Origin: Actinomycetota bacterium
GTDB lineage: Bacteria > Actinomycetota > Thermoleophilia > UBA2241
Assembly: GCA_012514235.1 (NCBI GenBank)
Contig: JAAZAR010000121.1
Coordinates: 1 to 52,898 of the forward strand
DNA length: 52,898 nucleotides
Reading direction: 5' to 3'
Shown here: positions 35,130 to 43,454 of the stretch, piece by piece
Numbering within the stretch: position 1 is the first letter of the stretch
How the letters are laid out: every line of letters starts with the position of its first letter
The notes under the pieces: generated by a model
Databases searched by the model: none
What the model was told of the DNA's origin: nothing
What the model saw: the letters and a program-made list of their open reading frames with translations, nothing else
Made by a program: the position numbers and the translations under genes

Positions 35130-35792
35130 TCAGCGTCGTGCCAGACCGTCCGTGAGGTCGTCCTCGCGCTGGACGGTGGCCTCGATCCGCGCCGACCAGG
35201 CGTGCTGGTGCCCCGTGCGCATGAAGCCCTCACGCTCGATCGGCAGGAGGAAGAAGCCGTCGGCGATCGCCTGGAACGGCTCTGACCACTCGTCCAGGTC
35301 GCTCACGGGCACGACCAACTCGATGGCGAACGTCTGCTGGGGTGTGTGCAGCAGGGAGAGGCACTCCACCGGTGCTCCCGGGTCCGCGCCCGCCTGCGGA
35401 ACCGTCGTGAGCTGCAGCACGGGAAAGCCGCGCCAGAAGAGGCCCAGCGCCTCCAGCGCTTTGGCGCGCGTGATCTCGAGGAATCCGCGGCCTCTACGCT
35501 CCGCCTCCTTCTCCCAGTCCCAAATGCCCAGGCGCTCCGGCTGCACGGGGAACGCGTCGGTCGTGAGGAGGAGGCTCGGGGTGAGGCCGCGGGCGACGCT
35601 CTCGATGGTCGCGTCACGTGTGGTGAACAGGACGGCGGCCGCGATCCGTATGGGGATGCGCATGCTCCAGGCGGCGCCCAGGCGCGGGTCCGCGGTGTCG
35701 TCCGTGTGGACGACGGACGAATCGTCGAAGGTGACGCCGAAGCCGTAGTCGGGGTTGCTGTACGTGACGATGGCCATGGGCGATCCATTCAT
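35130..35792 (-). CDS. hypothetical protein, possible PsbP/DcrB-like fold
   Basis: A 220-residue protein without a signal peptide. It opens VTYSNPDYGFGVTFDD, has hydrophobic strands around AAVLFTTRDATIESVARGL, then LEALGLFWRGFPVLQLTT and a strand-loop with FAIELVVP. It resembles the 14477-15325 protein in its opening and general order and may be a distant relative. The ATG at 35792 lies 12 bases after a -10-like TATGCT on the minus strand; an ATG at 35777 is the alternative. Convergent with the propeller gene. Function unknown. Confidence 0.68.
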   Translation of the reverse strand: MNGSPMAIVTYSNPDYGFGVTFDDSSVVHTDDTADPRLGAAWSMRIPIRIAAAVLFTTRDATIESVARGLTPSLLLTTDAFPVQPERLGIWDWEKEAERRGRGFLEITRAKALEALGLFWRGFPVLQLTTVPQAGADPGAPVECLSLLHTPQQTFAIELVVPVSDLDEWSEPFQAIADGFFLLPIEREGFMRTGHQHAWSARIEATVQREDDLTDGLARR

Positions 35793-35945
35793 GCGGGGAT
35801 GTCAGCATATGCGAGACGGGGCGCGGGCGCAGCGGGTTCGATCTCTAGACGGATGTCTCGCTTCCCGCGCTCTCAACTGTCATCGGCGGGGTCGCCCGGG
35901 GAAGACCCACGATGTGGACGTCGTCGCGACCAGGGGGTGTGAGCC

Positions 35946-36110
35946 ATGGCCACCTACGAGTTCGTGTGCAGCGAGTGCAAGACGGAGTTCGAGGTCACCT
36001 GTCACATGGACGAGCGCGAGGCGCAAGCCGTGTGTCCGAAGTGCGGCAGCCATGAGGTCAAGCAGGTGTACACGGCCGAGTTCTCCTCGCCGCCGCCGGA
36101 CAAGTACTGA
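35946..36110 (+). CDS. FmdB-type zinc ribbon protein (54 residues)
   Basis: The short product starts MATYEFVCSECKTEFEV and has two zinc-binding pairs, C8-x2-C11 and C30-x2-C33 (VCPKCGS), with an acidic/aromatic tail. This is the FmdB-family zinc ribbon, a regulatory or nucleic-acid-binding fold whose role is rarely known. It is shorter than the second copy at 37347. AGGGGGTGTG lies upstream of the ATG. The gene is 136 bases ahead of the peroxiredoxin gene, with a small hairpin, GGACCG-TTT-CGGTCC, between them. Confidence 0.8.
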   Translation: MATYEFVCSECKTEFEVTCHMDEREAQAVCPKCGSHEVKQVYTAEFSSPPPDKY

Positions 36111-36246
36111 CGCCGTTCCGGCGGCCCGGCGCTCGTTATCGCGGACCGTTTCGGTCCGGAATGGGCGGGGTACTCTGTGCCGCACACGCGAAGACCGGGC
36201 CGGGGGGCGGCACAGCCGCCCGGCCCATCCACGACAAAGGAGCAGC

Positions 36247-36765
36247 ATGGCAGTCCAGGTAGGTCAGCCCGCACCTGACTTCGCCCTCACCGGCGTCAAG
36301 GACGGTGAATTCGTCGACGTGAAGCTCAGCGACTACCGCGGCACGTGGGTGGTGCTGTTCTTCTATCCGCTCGACTTCACGTTCGTCTGCCCGACCGAGA
36401 TCCAGGGGTACGCCAAGCACAACAGCGAGTTCGAGGACCTCGGCGCGGTGGTGTTCGGCGCCAGCACCGACAGCGAGCACAGCCACAAGGCGTGGATCGA
36501 ACGCGACTTCGGCGGCTCGCTCCCCTTCCCGCTGCTGAGCGACATGCGTCGCGAGGCGGCCGACGCCTACGGGGTCCTGCTTCCCGAAGGCATCGCGCTG
36601 CGCGGTACGTTCATCATCGATCCCGAGGGCACGCTCAAGTACGCCGTGATGCACGACAACAACATCGGGCGCAACACCGAGGAGACGCTGCGCGTCCTCC
36701 AGGCGCTGCAGACCGGTGAGCTCTGTCCCGTCGACTGGCGGCCAGGCCAGGCGACGCTGAGCTAG
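36247..36765 (+). CDS. 2-Cys peroxiredoxin (AhpC/TSA family)
   Basis: A 172-residue cytosolic peroxidase. The thioredoxin-like fold shows the peroxidatic site PLDFTFVCPTEI (C48) with the upstream RGTWVVLFFYP, and the resolving Cys in GELCPVDWRPG (C160). It reduces hydrogen peroxide and organic hydroperoxides and is recycled by a thioredoxin or AhpF-like partner; none of these partners is in the window. Length is slightly below that of typical AhpC. ATG with AAAGGAG five bases upstream. It sits among small zinc-ribbon proteins, perhaps a peroxide or redox stress group. Confidence 0.94.
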   Translation: MAVQVGQPAPDFALTGVKDGEFVDVKLSDYRGTWVVLFFYPLDFTFVCPTEIQGYAKHNSEFEDLGAVVFGASTDSEHSHKAWIERDFGGSLPFPLLSDMRREAADAYGVLLPEGIALRGTFIIDPEGTLKYAVMHDNNIGRNTEETLRVLQALQTGELCPVDWRPGQATLS

Positions 36766-36912
36766 AGAAGCCGCGAAGACGGCGGCGGCGCCGCACGGCG
36801 GCGGCCGCGCCGAGTGTGGGGGCGCCGCGAGGCCGCAGGGTCGCGCGGCGCCCTCGCTGCTTTCGGGCGACCGTCGCGGACGCCGGCCCCCTTGGATCCC
36901 GCTCTCTGCGGG

Positions 36913-36918
36913 TACGCT
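36913..36918 (+). promoter_or_regulatory. -10 box TACGCT
   Basis: Lies 30 bases before the GTG of the mini-SWIM gene; the leader carries GGAGAAGGGAGAG as ribosome binding site. Confidence 0.4.
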
Positions 36919-36947
36919 GGCTGCAAGGACCCGGAGAAGGGAGAGAC

Positions 36948-37250
36948 GTGGCGGCCATCGACGACTGGTTCGACGAGCGGACGCTGATGGAGCTGGTGCC
37001 GATCGAGGTGTACGTCCGAGGTGCGTCGGCCGTCGAAGCCGGCGCGGTGCGCATCATCACTCGCACCGAGTCGCAGCTGCTGACGTCGGTGGAGGCCGGC
37101 GACGACGTGGTCGGCTCCGAGTGGAGCATGGACGGCGAGCAGCTGACGTTCGCGTGCACCTGCGGCGACGCGAACGAACGACCCTGCGAGCACCTCATCG
37201 CCTCTGCGCTCGCCACCTGGCCGGGAGAAGCGCCCGACGAAGAAGGCTGA
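36948..37250 (+). CDS. small SWIM zinc finger-like protein (100 residues)
   Basis: The C-terminal half has a SWIM signature, FACTCGDANERPCEHLIASAL, with C70-x-C72-x7-C80-x-H82. The N-terminal 60 residues are a mixed strand/helix segment (WFDERTLMELVPIEVYVRG). SWIM modules bind DNA or protein and usually occur in larger proteins such as helicases and transposases; a free-standing one of this size is uncommon. GTG start with GGGAGAG upstream. It lies between the peroxiredoxin and the second FmdB gene. Function unknown. Confidence 0.75.
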   Translation: MAAIDDWFDERTLMELVPIEVYVRGASAVEAGAVRIITRTESQLLTSVEAGDDVVGSEWSMDGEQLTFACTCGDANERPCEHLIASALATWPGEAPDEEG

Positions 37251-37334
37251 CGGGAGGCAGCGCCTCGCGCACGCTCGACCAGCCCGAGGCGACGGCTCCG
37301 AGCCCCCACACCTGCTGAGACCCTGGACGTGCCG

Positions 37335-37340
37335 TACAAT
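37335..37340 (+). promoter_or_regulatory. -10 box TACAAT for a leaderless gene
   Basis: A near-consensus hexamer with six bases to the GTG at 37347, and no ribosome binding site: the clearest leaderless start in the window. Confidence 0.55.
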
Positions 37341-37346
37341 CAGGCC

Positions 37347-37574
37347 GTGCCAATCTACGAGTACACGTGCTCGCGTTGCGGCGAGCGGTTCGAGATCATG
37401 TGCGGGCTCTCAGAGCGCGAGGAGAAAGCCTTGTGCCCGGCCTGCGGCAGTCGTGACGTGGCGCAGGTCATGGGGGGCTTCACGGTCGGCATCTCGCGCT
37501 CGCGGCTCAATCCCGGACACTTCGAGCGCGCGAAGGGGAAGGCGCCGGAGTACAAGCCGCCGCCGGGCGGCTGA
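37347..37574 (+). CDS. FmdB-type zinc ribbon protein (75 residues)
   Basis: The product begins with the family hallmark PIYEYTCSRCGERFE and has zinc pairs C8-x2-C11 and C30-x2-C33 (LCPACGS), then a Gly/Pro-rich basic tail. It is a paralogue of the 54-residue protein at 35946-36110. An extra Cys (C19) lies between the pairs. The canonical opening fixes the GTG at 37347 rather than an ATG upstream. Function unknown. Confidence 0.85.
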   Translation: MPIYEYTCSRCGERFEIMCGLSEREEKALCPACGSRDVAQVMGGFTVGISRSRLNPGHFERAKGKAPEYKPPPGG

Positions 37575-37601
37575 GCACCGGCGCCTGCGGTCCCGACGCA
37601 G

Positions 37602-37687
37602 ACACGACGCCGCGGCGACGGACGCACGCACGACGCCGCGGCGAGGGCCGGAGGCACTGGACCGGCCCTCGCCGCGGCGTCGTGTCC
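37602..37687. terminator. large hairpin with a competing left arm
   Basis: A 22-base perfect stem (37631-37652 with 37663-37684) and 10-base loop follows the second FmdB gene. A second copy of the left arm, GACACGACGCCGCGGCG at 37602-37618, can pair instead with 37671-37687. The two pairings exclude each other, as in attenuators, although a simple terminator made from a duplicated arm is also possible. The rest of the 306 bases between the two genes shows no gene. Confidence 0.6.
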
Positions 37688-37880
37688 GACCCGGCCGGAT
37701 CGCGCGTCGCGGTGCGCGCCGGGGGGTCCGAGACGCGCGACTCGTCGGCGCGCGGTCCGGCCGGGTCGTGTACGTCATTCCCGCTTCTGGTCGGACCACG
37801 CCGTTTACGGCCCGCGACCTCGCCCGCGCTCCGCCCCGCGAAAGTCATCTCCCGCGCCCCTGCCGCCGATAAGAAGGGGG

Positions 37881-40358
37881 ATGACGGCGACCATCCTGCA
37901 ACACACCGACTGGCTAAACGGGCGCGTCCCCGATTCGGTACGGACGCAGCTGCGGCAGCTCGTCGAGGTGGTCGGCTACCTGCCGCACCGCCAGCCGCTC
38001 GGCGTGATCACGGCCGACGGCGTGCTGCTCGCCGCCAACCGTCCCTTCCTCGACCTCCTCGGGACCTCGGGCGACGAGCAGCTCGGTGCCGATTGGGACG
38101 ACTTCATGCCGGGGTGGAGCGAGCGCACCGGATCCTGCGTGGGCGACGATCTCCTCTTCACCCGGACGTTCGAGGACTACCTGCTGCCCTGCGGCGGCAC
38201 GCCGGTCTGGGTACGCGTCGTCGCGTGTCCGGTGTCCACGGCCGAGCCTGCCGACGGGACCGAGGGGGAGGTGCTGGCGGCGTGGGCGCTGTTCGTGTTC
38301 GACCAGGGGCCGGGGACGAGAGGGGTCGACGAGCACCGCCGCAGTGCCATCCTCGACCTTCTGCTCGAGAGCCCGCATGAGTTCGTCGTCCAGCTCGATC
38401 GCGACGGGTGCATCCGTTGTCTGTCTCCCTCGCTCAAGCGGGCCCTCGGGGTGTTCGCCGACGGCGCGGAGGGAAAGCCGTTCGGCGAGCTCCGCCTCCT
38501 GGGGTCGCCTCCCTTCTCGATCCGCTTCCCCGCCGCAATGGAGAGCCTCCTCGGGCCGCCGTACAGCGCCGAGCTCGAGACGACCTTGACCACGACCGAG
38601 AGCGAACGTCTGATCGACTGGCGCTTCGAGTCGTTGCTGTCGGACGGCGGGACGGTGGAAGGGATCCTCGGCGTGGGACACGACGTCACGGCGCACCGGC
38701 GTGCGGAGGCGGAGCTCGCCGAGAGCGAGCTCCGCCTCCGCACGCTCGTCGAGTCGACGAACCAGGTCGTCTGGACGACTGCGCCCGGCGGGGCGATGGA
38801 CGGGCCGACCGACAGCTGGTCGGCGTTCACCGGGCAGGCAGAGCCGGAGGCACGCGGCGACGGCTGGATGGCGGCGATCCACCCGGACGACCGCGAGCGG
38901 GTGCGGCGAACGTGGGCGTCGACGCTTGCGGAGCGCGCGGTGTACGTCTGCGACTACCGTCTGCGCAGAGCCGACGGAGCCTACCGTTGGATCGAGGCGC
39001 GCGCCGTCCCCCTGCCGGGTCCCGGTGAGCCCCGGTACTTCGGCGTGGGGCACGACATCACGGAGCGCAAGCTCGCCGAGGAGACCGCACGGCGGCGCGT
39101 GGAGCTGGAGAGCATGGTCGCCAGCGTCTCCAGCCGGTTCGCGGCGGCGGAGTTCGACACCATCTTCGACGCGGTCGACTTCGCGCTCGCAGAGACGGGG
39201 AGGCACCTCGGGGCCGACAGGGTGAGCCTCTACCTGCTGGCTGCGGACGGCGGGCGGCTGGACGGAGTGAGGGAGTGGCTGGGCGAGACCGGGACGTGCA
39301 CTGACGGCGACGTGTCCCTGGCGGCCCGGCGTCTCGACTGGATGCGGGCGCGGTGGCCTCGCGGCGAGGCGCTGGTGGTGCACGGACCGGGCGACTCGCA
39401 GGTGGGCGTGGACCGTGGTCGTGACGCGCCTGGAGACTCAGAGCCCGACGCCGTCCTCGCGGTGCGGGTGCTGCAGAAGCAGACCCTGGTCGGCGTGCTC
39501 GCCTACGAGAAGCACGGGGCGGGGCGCGACGGCACGCAGCCGGGCACGTCGTGGCGGCGGTGGGGCGACGAAGACGTCTCGCTGGTCCGGCTGGTCGCCG
39601 ACCAGCTCGCCAGCGCGCATCTGTGGCGCTGGGACGAGCTCAACCTGCGTACCGTCGCCGACGGCTTCCTGACCTTCGGCCCGGATGCCGGGCGGAACAT
39701 CTCGGAGATCTGCCGCGTGGCCGCCGCGGTCACCGGTGCGGACGTGGTCCTTTACACGCGGCGGAGCGGCGGCCGGCTGGTCACCGAGGCCGGCTGGAAC
39801 GTCCCCGAGGGCATGCCGTGGTCGACCGGGGAAGAGGGGCGCCTGGATGCCGACGTGTTCGAGCGGGCGCACGGCGAGGTGTGGGTCGTGCGGGACCTGC
39901 AGACGACGCCCTACGCCGAGACCTCTCCGATCGTGCGGCTGCTGGGCGCGCGGACGTACGCAGGCTTCGCCGTAGAGGTCGAAGGCGAGACCAGCGCTGC
40001 GCTGAGCTGTCTGTTCACGTGCGATGTCGCGCTGCGTGAGAGCCAGCTCGATCTCTTCAGGGTGCTGGGCCGCGCCATCGTGGTTGAGGAGGAGCGGCGC
40101 CGGGCTCTCGAGGAGCGCGTCCTCGGCTTGGCCCAGCTCGAGCAGGCCATGGAACGGATGGTCGTCACGCTCTCCGGCGCCGTGAGTGCCAGGGATCCGT
40201 ACCGGCCGGCCACGAGAAGCGGGTGGGGGAGCTCAGCGTCGCCATCGGACGCATGCTGGACCTGCAGGCGGACGATCTCCGTCTGCTGCGGCTGGCGGCG
40301 ATCGTCCACGACCTGGGCAAGATCAGCGTGCCCGCGGAGATCCTCAGCAAGCCGGTGA
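37881..40358 (+). CDS. PAS/GAF signalling protein, 5' part of a frameshifted HD-GYP gene
   Basis: This frame encodes the N-terminal part of a large sensor protein: a PAS domain (about 35-130), a second PAS (about 155-275), a third PAS with PAC ending YFGVGHDITERKLAEE (about 280-400), a GAF domain (about 425-580), a second GAF (about 595-745) and a helix leading to SARDPY. The frame then leaves the HD-GYP sequence and runs on meaninglessly to a stop at 40358. The HD-GYP domain continues one frame over (40223-40717). One base appears to be missing near 40202. In an intact protein, PAS and GAF modules would sense small molecules or redox state and control a cyclic-di-GMP phosphodiesterase. ATG with AAGGGGG just upstream. 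Confidence 0.8.
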   Translation: MTATILQHTDWLNGRVPDSVRTQLRQLVEVVGYLPHRQPLGVITADGVLLAANRPFLDLLGTSGDEQLGADWDDFMPGWSERTGSCVGDDLLFTRTFEDYLLPCGGTPVWVRVVACPVSTAEPADGTEGEVLAAWALFVFDQGPGTRGVDEHRRSAILDLLLESPHEFVVQLDRDGCIRCLSPSLKRALGVFADGAEGKPFGELRLLGSPPFSIRFPAAMESLLGPPYSAELETTLTTTESERLIDWRFESLLSDGGTVEGILGVGHDVTAHRRAEAELAESELRLRTLVESTNQVVWTTAPGGAMDGPTDSWSAFTGQAEPEARGDGWMAAIHPDDRERVRRTWASTLAERAVYVCDYRLRRADGAYRWIEARAVPLPGPGEPRYFGVGHDITERKLAEETARRRVELESMVASVSSRFAAAEFDTIFDAVDFALAETGRHLGADRVSLYLLAADGGRLDGVREWLGETGTCTDGDVSLAARRLDWMRARWPRGEALVVHGPGDSQVGVDRGRDAPGDSEPDAVLAVRVLQKQTLVGVLAYEKHGAGRDGTQPGTSWRRWGDEDVSLVRLVADQLASAHLWRWDELNLRTVADGFLTFGPDAGRNISEICRVAAAVTGADVVLYTRRSGGRLVTEAGWNVPEGMPWSTGEEGRLDADVFERAHGEVWVVRDLQTTPYAETSPIVRLLGARTYAGFAVEVEGETSAALSCLFTCDVALRESQLDLFRVLGRAIVVEEERRRALEERVLGLAQLEQAMERMVVTLSGAVSARDPYRPATRSGWGSSASPSDACWTCRRTISVCCGWRRSSTTWARSACPRRSSASR

Positions 40359-40717
40359 AGCTCAGCGACGTCGAGTTCGCGATCATCCGCGGGCATTCGG
40401 AGGCGGGCTGGGAGATGCTGGAGCCGGCAGAGCTCCCCGCCGCTGTGACCGACGCCGTACTGCAGCATCACGAGCGTCTCGACGGCAGCGGGTACCCGCA
40501 CGGCCTCCGTGGCGACGAGATCGGCCTGTTCGCGCGCATTATCGCCGTCGCCGACGTGGTGGAAGCGATGTCGTCGCACCGACCCTATCGTCCCGCGATC
40601 GGGATAGGGCCGGCGCTCGAGGAGATCGAGCAGGGCGCCGGCAGCCGCTACGACGCCGCCGCCGCGGCGGCGTGTCTGCGGCTGTTCCGCGAGGAGGGCT
40701 TCGCCTTCAGCAGCTGA
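40223..40717 (+). CDS. HD-GYP domain, 3' part of the frameshifted gene
   Basis: In this frame the sequence from about 40203 reads AGHEKRVGELSVAIG and continues with VHDLGKISVP (HD pair), GHSEAGWEML, QHHERLDGSGYPHGL (HHE and GYP motifs), ARIIAVADVVEAM and a helical end, that is, a complete HD-GYP phosphodiesterase domain. Such domains hydrolyse cyclic-di-GMP. On its own the fragment could start at the ATG 40223, but it would lack the first His helix. It should be read with 37881-40358 as one gene of about 945 codons that is broken, mis-sequenced or read by frameshifting. Confidence 0.8.
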   Translation: MGELSVAIGRMLDLQADDLRLLRLAAIVHDLGKISVPAEILSKPVKLSDVEFAIIRGHSEAGWEMLEPAELPAAVTDAVLQHHERLDGSGYPHGLRGDEIGLFARIIAVADVVEAMSSHRPYRPAIGIGPALEEIEQGAGSRYDAAAAAACLRLFREEGFAFSS

Positions 40718-40757
40718 GGAGAGCCGTCGGCGCCGGCGGTTCGGACGGGGGCCGCCG

Positions 40758-41810
40758 TCAGCCGGGAGTCACGGGCGCGCGCACGTGGAGCGCCGCGCGC
40801 GCCAGGCCGGCCGTCACGGGGACGTCGCCCAGGGGGTCGCCGTCCACGTCGAGGGGAAAGAGGCCGGCGCGCGGCCGGCGTCCCGCCGGCCGGTCCGCCG
40901 GCCGCAGTTCCAGCTCCCGGCAGCTGAAGTGGTCCACCCCGGGCTCGAAGATGTGCGTCCCCCGGTAGACGGTCTGGAGACGCCCCACGAGCCGCCATCG
41001 GGTCCGGGTCTGGAAGACGACCACCTCGAGCAGGCCGTCGTCGAGCCTCGCCATCGGCGCGATGCTCATGCCGCCGCCGAACATCCTGCCGTTGCAGACC
41101 GCCACCGCGTGCGCGTCCACGGGCAGCTGGCGTCGCTCTCCGTCCGGGTCGACGTAGTCGCAGACGAGTCTCACGCGCCTGCACATGACGATGGCGCGGA
41201 GCGTGGCCTGGGCGTAGGCGAGGCGGCCGCCGAGGAACGACGGCGCGGCCGCCGTGTACCTGTCCACCAGGCCGCCGACGCCGGCGGAGAGGACGTTGAT
41301 CCAGGCGCGCCGCACGAGCCTGCCGTCCTGGCCCGGGAACCGCGCCCAGCCGACGTCGACGGCGCGGTCCTCGCCGTCGCGCAGAACGGCGAGGTAGGCA
41401 CGGAGCTCGTGCGGGATGCCGAGGGACCTGCCGAAGTCGCCGCCGGTGCCCGTGCCGACGATCCCGAGCGTGGGGAAGTGGCCGGCCTCCCTCTCTGGCG
41501 GCCTCCACTCGCGCTCCGCGTTCGTCTTCCGCGTGGAGAAGATGCCGTTGACGATCTCGTCGAGCGTCCCGTCGCCGCCGAGCCCGACGACGAGACGGCG
41601 GCCCTCGCGGGCCGCCGTCGCGGCCAGCGCCTCCGCGTCGCCGCGACGAGCCGTCTCACGGACGTCTGCGTCGCCGATCGCGTCGCGGACCGCCCGGACG
41701 AGCGTGGGGAGACTCCGCCCCGTGCGCCCGCGCCCGGCCGACGGGTTCGCGATGACGAGCGGGCGTGCGCCCGGGCCTGGCGTCTCTGGGCTCTGGTCCC
41801 GCATCTCCAT
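40758..41810 (-). CDS. diacylglycerol/lipid kinase family protein (DgkB/YegS-like)
   Basis: A 350-residue soluble enzyme. The N-terminal domain has PLVIANPSAGRGRT, then the nucleotide-binding VVGLGGDGTLDEIVNGI (GGDGT at 78-82) and LGIVGTGTGGDFGRSLGI. The C-terminal beta domain has NGRMFGGGMSIAPMARLDDGLLEVVV and VDHFSCRELEL. The family phosphorylates diacylglycerol or related lipids with ATP at the membrane surface. All key motifs are present. The ATG at 41810 lies seven bases after a -10 box TACCGT (41823-41818), so the mRNA is probably leaderless. It converges with the HD-GYP gene. Confidence 0.9.
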   Translation of the reverse strand: MEMRDQSPETPGPGARPLVIANPSAGRGRTGRSLPTLVRAVRDAIGDADVRETARRGDAEALAATAAREGRRLVVGLGGDGTLDEIVNGIFSTRKTNAEREWRPPEREAGHFPTLGIVGTGTGGDFGRSLGIPHELRAYLAVLRDGEDRAVDVGWARFPGQDGRLVRRAWINVLSAGVGGLVDRYTAAAPSFLGGRLAYAQATLRAIVMCRRVRLVCDYVDPDGERRQLPVDAHAVAVCNGRMFGGGMSIAPMARLDDGLLEVVVFQTRTRWRLVGRLQTVYRGTHIFEPGVDHFSCRELELRPADRPAGRRPRAGLFPLDVDGDPLGDVPVTAGLARAALHVRAPVTPG

Positions 41811-41817
41811 GCCGCGA

Positions 41818-41823
41818 ACGGTA
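41818..41823 (-). promoter_or_regulatory. -10 box TACCGT for a leaderless gene
   Basis: On the minus strand, seven bases lie between this hexamer and the ATG of the lipid kinase gene; no ribosome binding site is present. Confidence 0.45.
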
Positions 41824-41999
41824 CCAGAGCGCCGCGCGGGCAGGAATCGTCGCGCGGCAGCCACCGGCCGGACCTCCGGACACGCGAAGTTCGCGCAGGC
41901 TCGGCGAGACCTCCTGCGAAGCTTGTCTATCTGGTGACGGAAGTCGTCTGCTGGTATGAATGGCGGACAGCACGACGGGAGGCGACGGGGAGGCCGCGC

Positions 42000-43454
42000 G
42001 TGACACCCATGGAGAGACCGCCGATCGAGCCTATCGAACCGGCGTTCAGGCAGACGTACCACACCCCGGAGCAGCTCGACACGCTCAAACAGGCGACGCT
42101 GGACATCCTGGAGACGGTGGGGGTGCGCTTCCAGAGCCAGAAGGCGCTGGACATCCTCGAAGCGGCGGGCGCCCGGGTGGACTGGACGACCGAGATCGCC
42201 CGGTTGCCGCAGGAACTCGTGCTCGAGGCGATGGCCCGGGCGCCGCGGCGCTTCGCCCTCGGCGCCCGCGACGCCTCGTGCGACATCCCCGTCGGCGACG
42301 GCCGCACCTACTGCACCACGGACGGGTGCGGCGTGGAGATCGTCGACTTCCGGTCGCGGGCGCGCCGTCCGTCCGTCAAGGCCGACGTGGCGGACGTCAC
42401 GCGCCTGCAGGACGCGCTCTCCAGCATCTCGTTCTGGTGGCCCACGCTGAGCGCGGGGGACTGCGGCGAGACGGCGCAGCTGCACGAGCTCGACGCCGGC
42501 TGGAACAACACCGTCAAGCACCTGCAGGGGATGGTGAACGGCGAGCGCGAAGCCCGCTACGCCGTCGAGATGGCGACGGTCATCGCCGGCGGCTCCGAGG
42601 AGCTCCGCCGCCGGCCGGTCATGAGCAACCTCATCGGCACGATCTCTCCGCTCGTCGTCGACAAGGACGCGATCGAGGCGGCGCTCGTGTTCGGGGCCGC
42701 CGGCATCCCCGTCGCCTGGGTCGCGATGCCGACGCTCGGGACGACGGCGCCGGCCACCAAGGCCGGCGCGTACGCGCTGGGGGCGGCCGAGCTCGTCGCC
42801 GCCAGCGTCGTCCAGCAGCTCGCCACCCCGGGAGCCCCCGTGCTGCACAGCATCATGCAGAGCTGGGCCGACCCGCGGTCGGGCAACTTCGTCAGCTTCC
42901 CGCTCGACGGCCGCACGCGGGCCATGAGCACGGAGCTGGCCCACCACTGGGGCGTGCCCGCCGAGTCGGCCGCCTGCGGCACCGACTCGCCGACGCCCGG
43001 GACGTGGCAGGCCGGGGTGGAGGAGGCGCTCGACCTCGCCCAGGCGGCGCAGGAGGGCTCGGAGCTCATGCCGAGCATCGGGCTGGTCAACGTCTACACG
43101 CTGTTCTATCCGGAGCACCTGATCCTGGGCGACGACATCTACCGGCGGGCGCGGTACTCGGTCATGGACATCGACCTGAGCGACGAGGAGCTGGCGCTGG
43201 GCGCGATCGCCGAGGTGGGACCCGGCGGGCACTTCCTCGGCAACCGGCACACGCGCCGGCACATGCGGGCGGCGGTCACCCCGGCGCTCACCCACCAGCT
43301 CGCCCCCGACGGCGGCATGCGCGACCCGGTCGAGGTGGCGCGCGAGCGGGCGGAGGAGCTGTGGCGCGACTATCGGCCCGAGCCGCTCGAAGAGGACAAG
43401 GCGGCCGAGCTCACGAGGATCCTCCGGGCGGCCGACGCCGAGCTTCGCGGCTGA
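42000..43454 (+). CDS. trimethylamine methyltransferase (MttB) family protein, non-pyrrolysine
   Basis: A 484-residue protein of the MttB/COG5598 family: an N-terminal HTPEQLDTLKQATLDILETVGVRF, TYCTTDGCGVEIVDF, the middle GTISPLVVDKDAIEAALVF and AMPTLGTTAPATKAG, and GHFLGNRHTRRHMR towards the end. Members move a methyl group from a quaternary or tertiary amine to a corrinoid protein. The frame contains no internal UAG, so it lacks the pyrrolysine of true MttB and belongs with MtgB-like homologues; the substrate may be glycine betaine or another N-methyl compound (inference). No corrinoid protein (MttC) or activator lies beside it. GTG 42000 with GGGGAGG six bases upstream; ATG 42009 is possible. 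Confidence 0.9.
   Translation: MTPMERPPIEPIEPAFRQTYHTPEQLDTLKQATLDILETVGVRFQSQKALDILEAAGARVDWTTEIARLPQELVLEAMARAPRRFALGARDASCDIPVGDGRTYCTTDGCGVEIVDFRSRARRPSVKADVADVTRLQDALSSISFWWPTLSAGDCGETAQLHELDAGWNNTVKHLQGMVNGEREARYAVEMATVIAGGSEELRRRPVMSNLIGTISPLVVDKDAIEAALVFGAAGIPVAWVAMPTLGTTAPATKAGAYALGAAELVAASVVQQLATPGAPVLHSIMQSWADPRSGNFVSFPLDGRTRAMSTELAHHWGVPAESAACGTDSPTPGTWQAGVEEALDLAQAAQEGSELMPSIGLVNVYTLFYPEHLILGDDIYRRARYSVMDIDLSDEELALGAIAEVGPGGHFLGNRHTRRHMRAAVTPALTHQLAPDGGMRDPVEVARERAEELWRDYRPEPLEEDKAAELTRILRAADAELRG

Noticed and set aside
42000..43454. Pyrrolysine-containing trimethylamine methyltransferase
   Set aside because: There is no in-frame UAG in the gene, so it is a non-pyrrolysine homologue.
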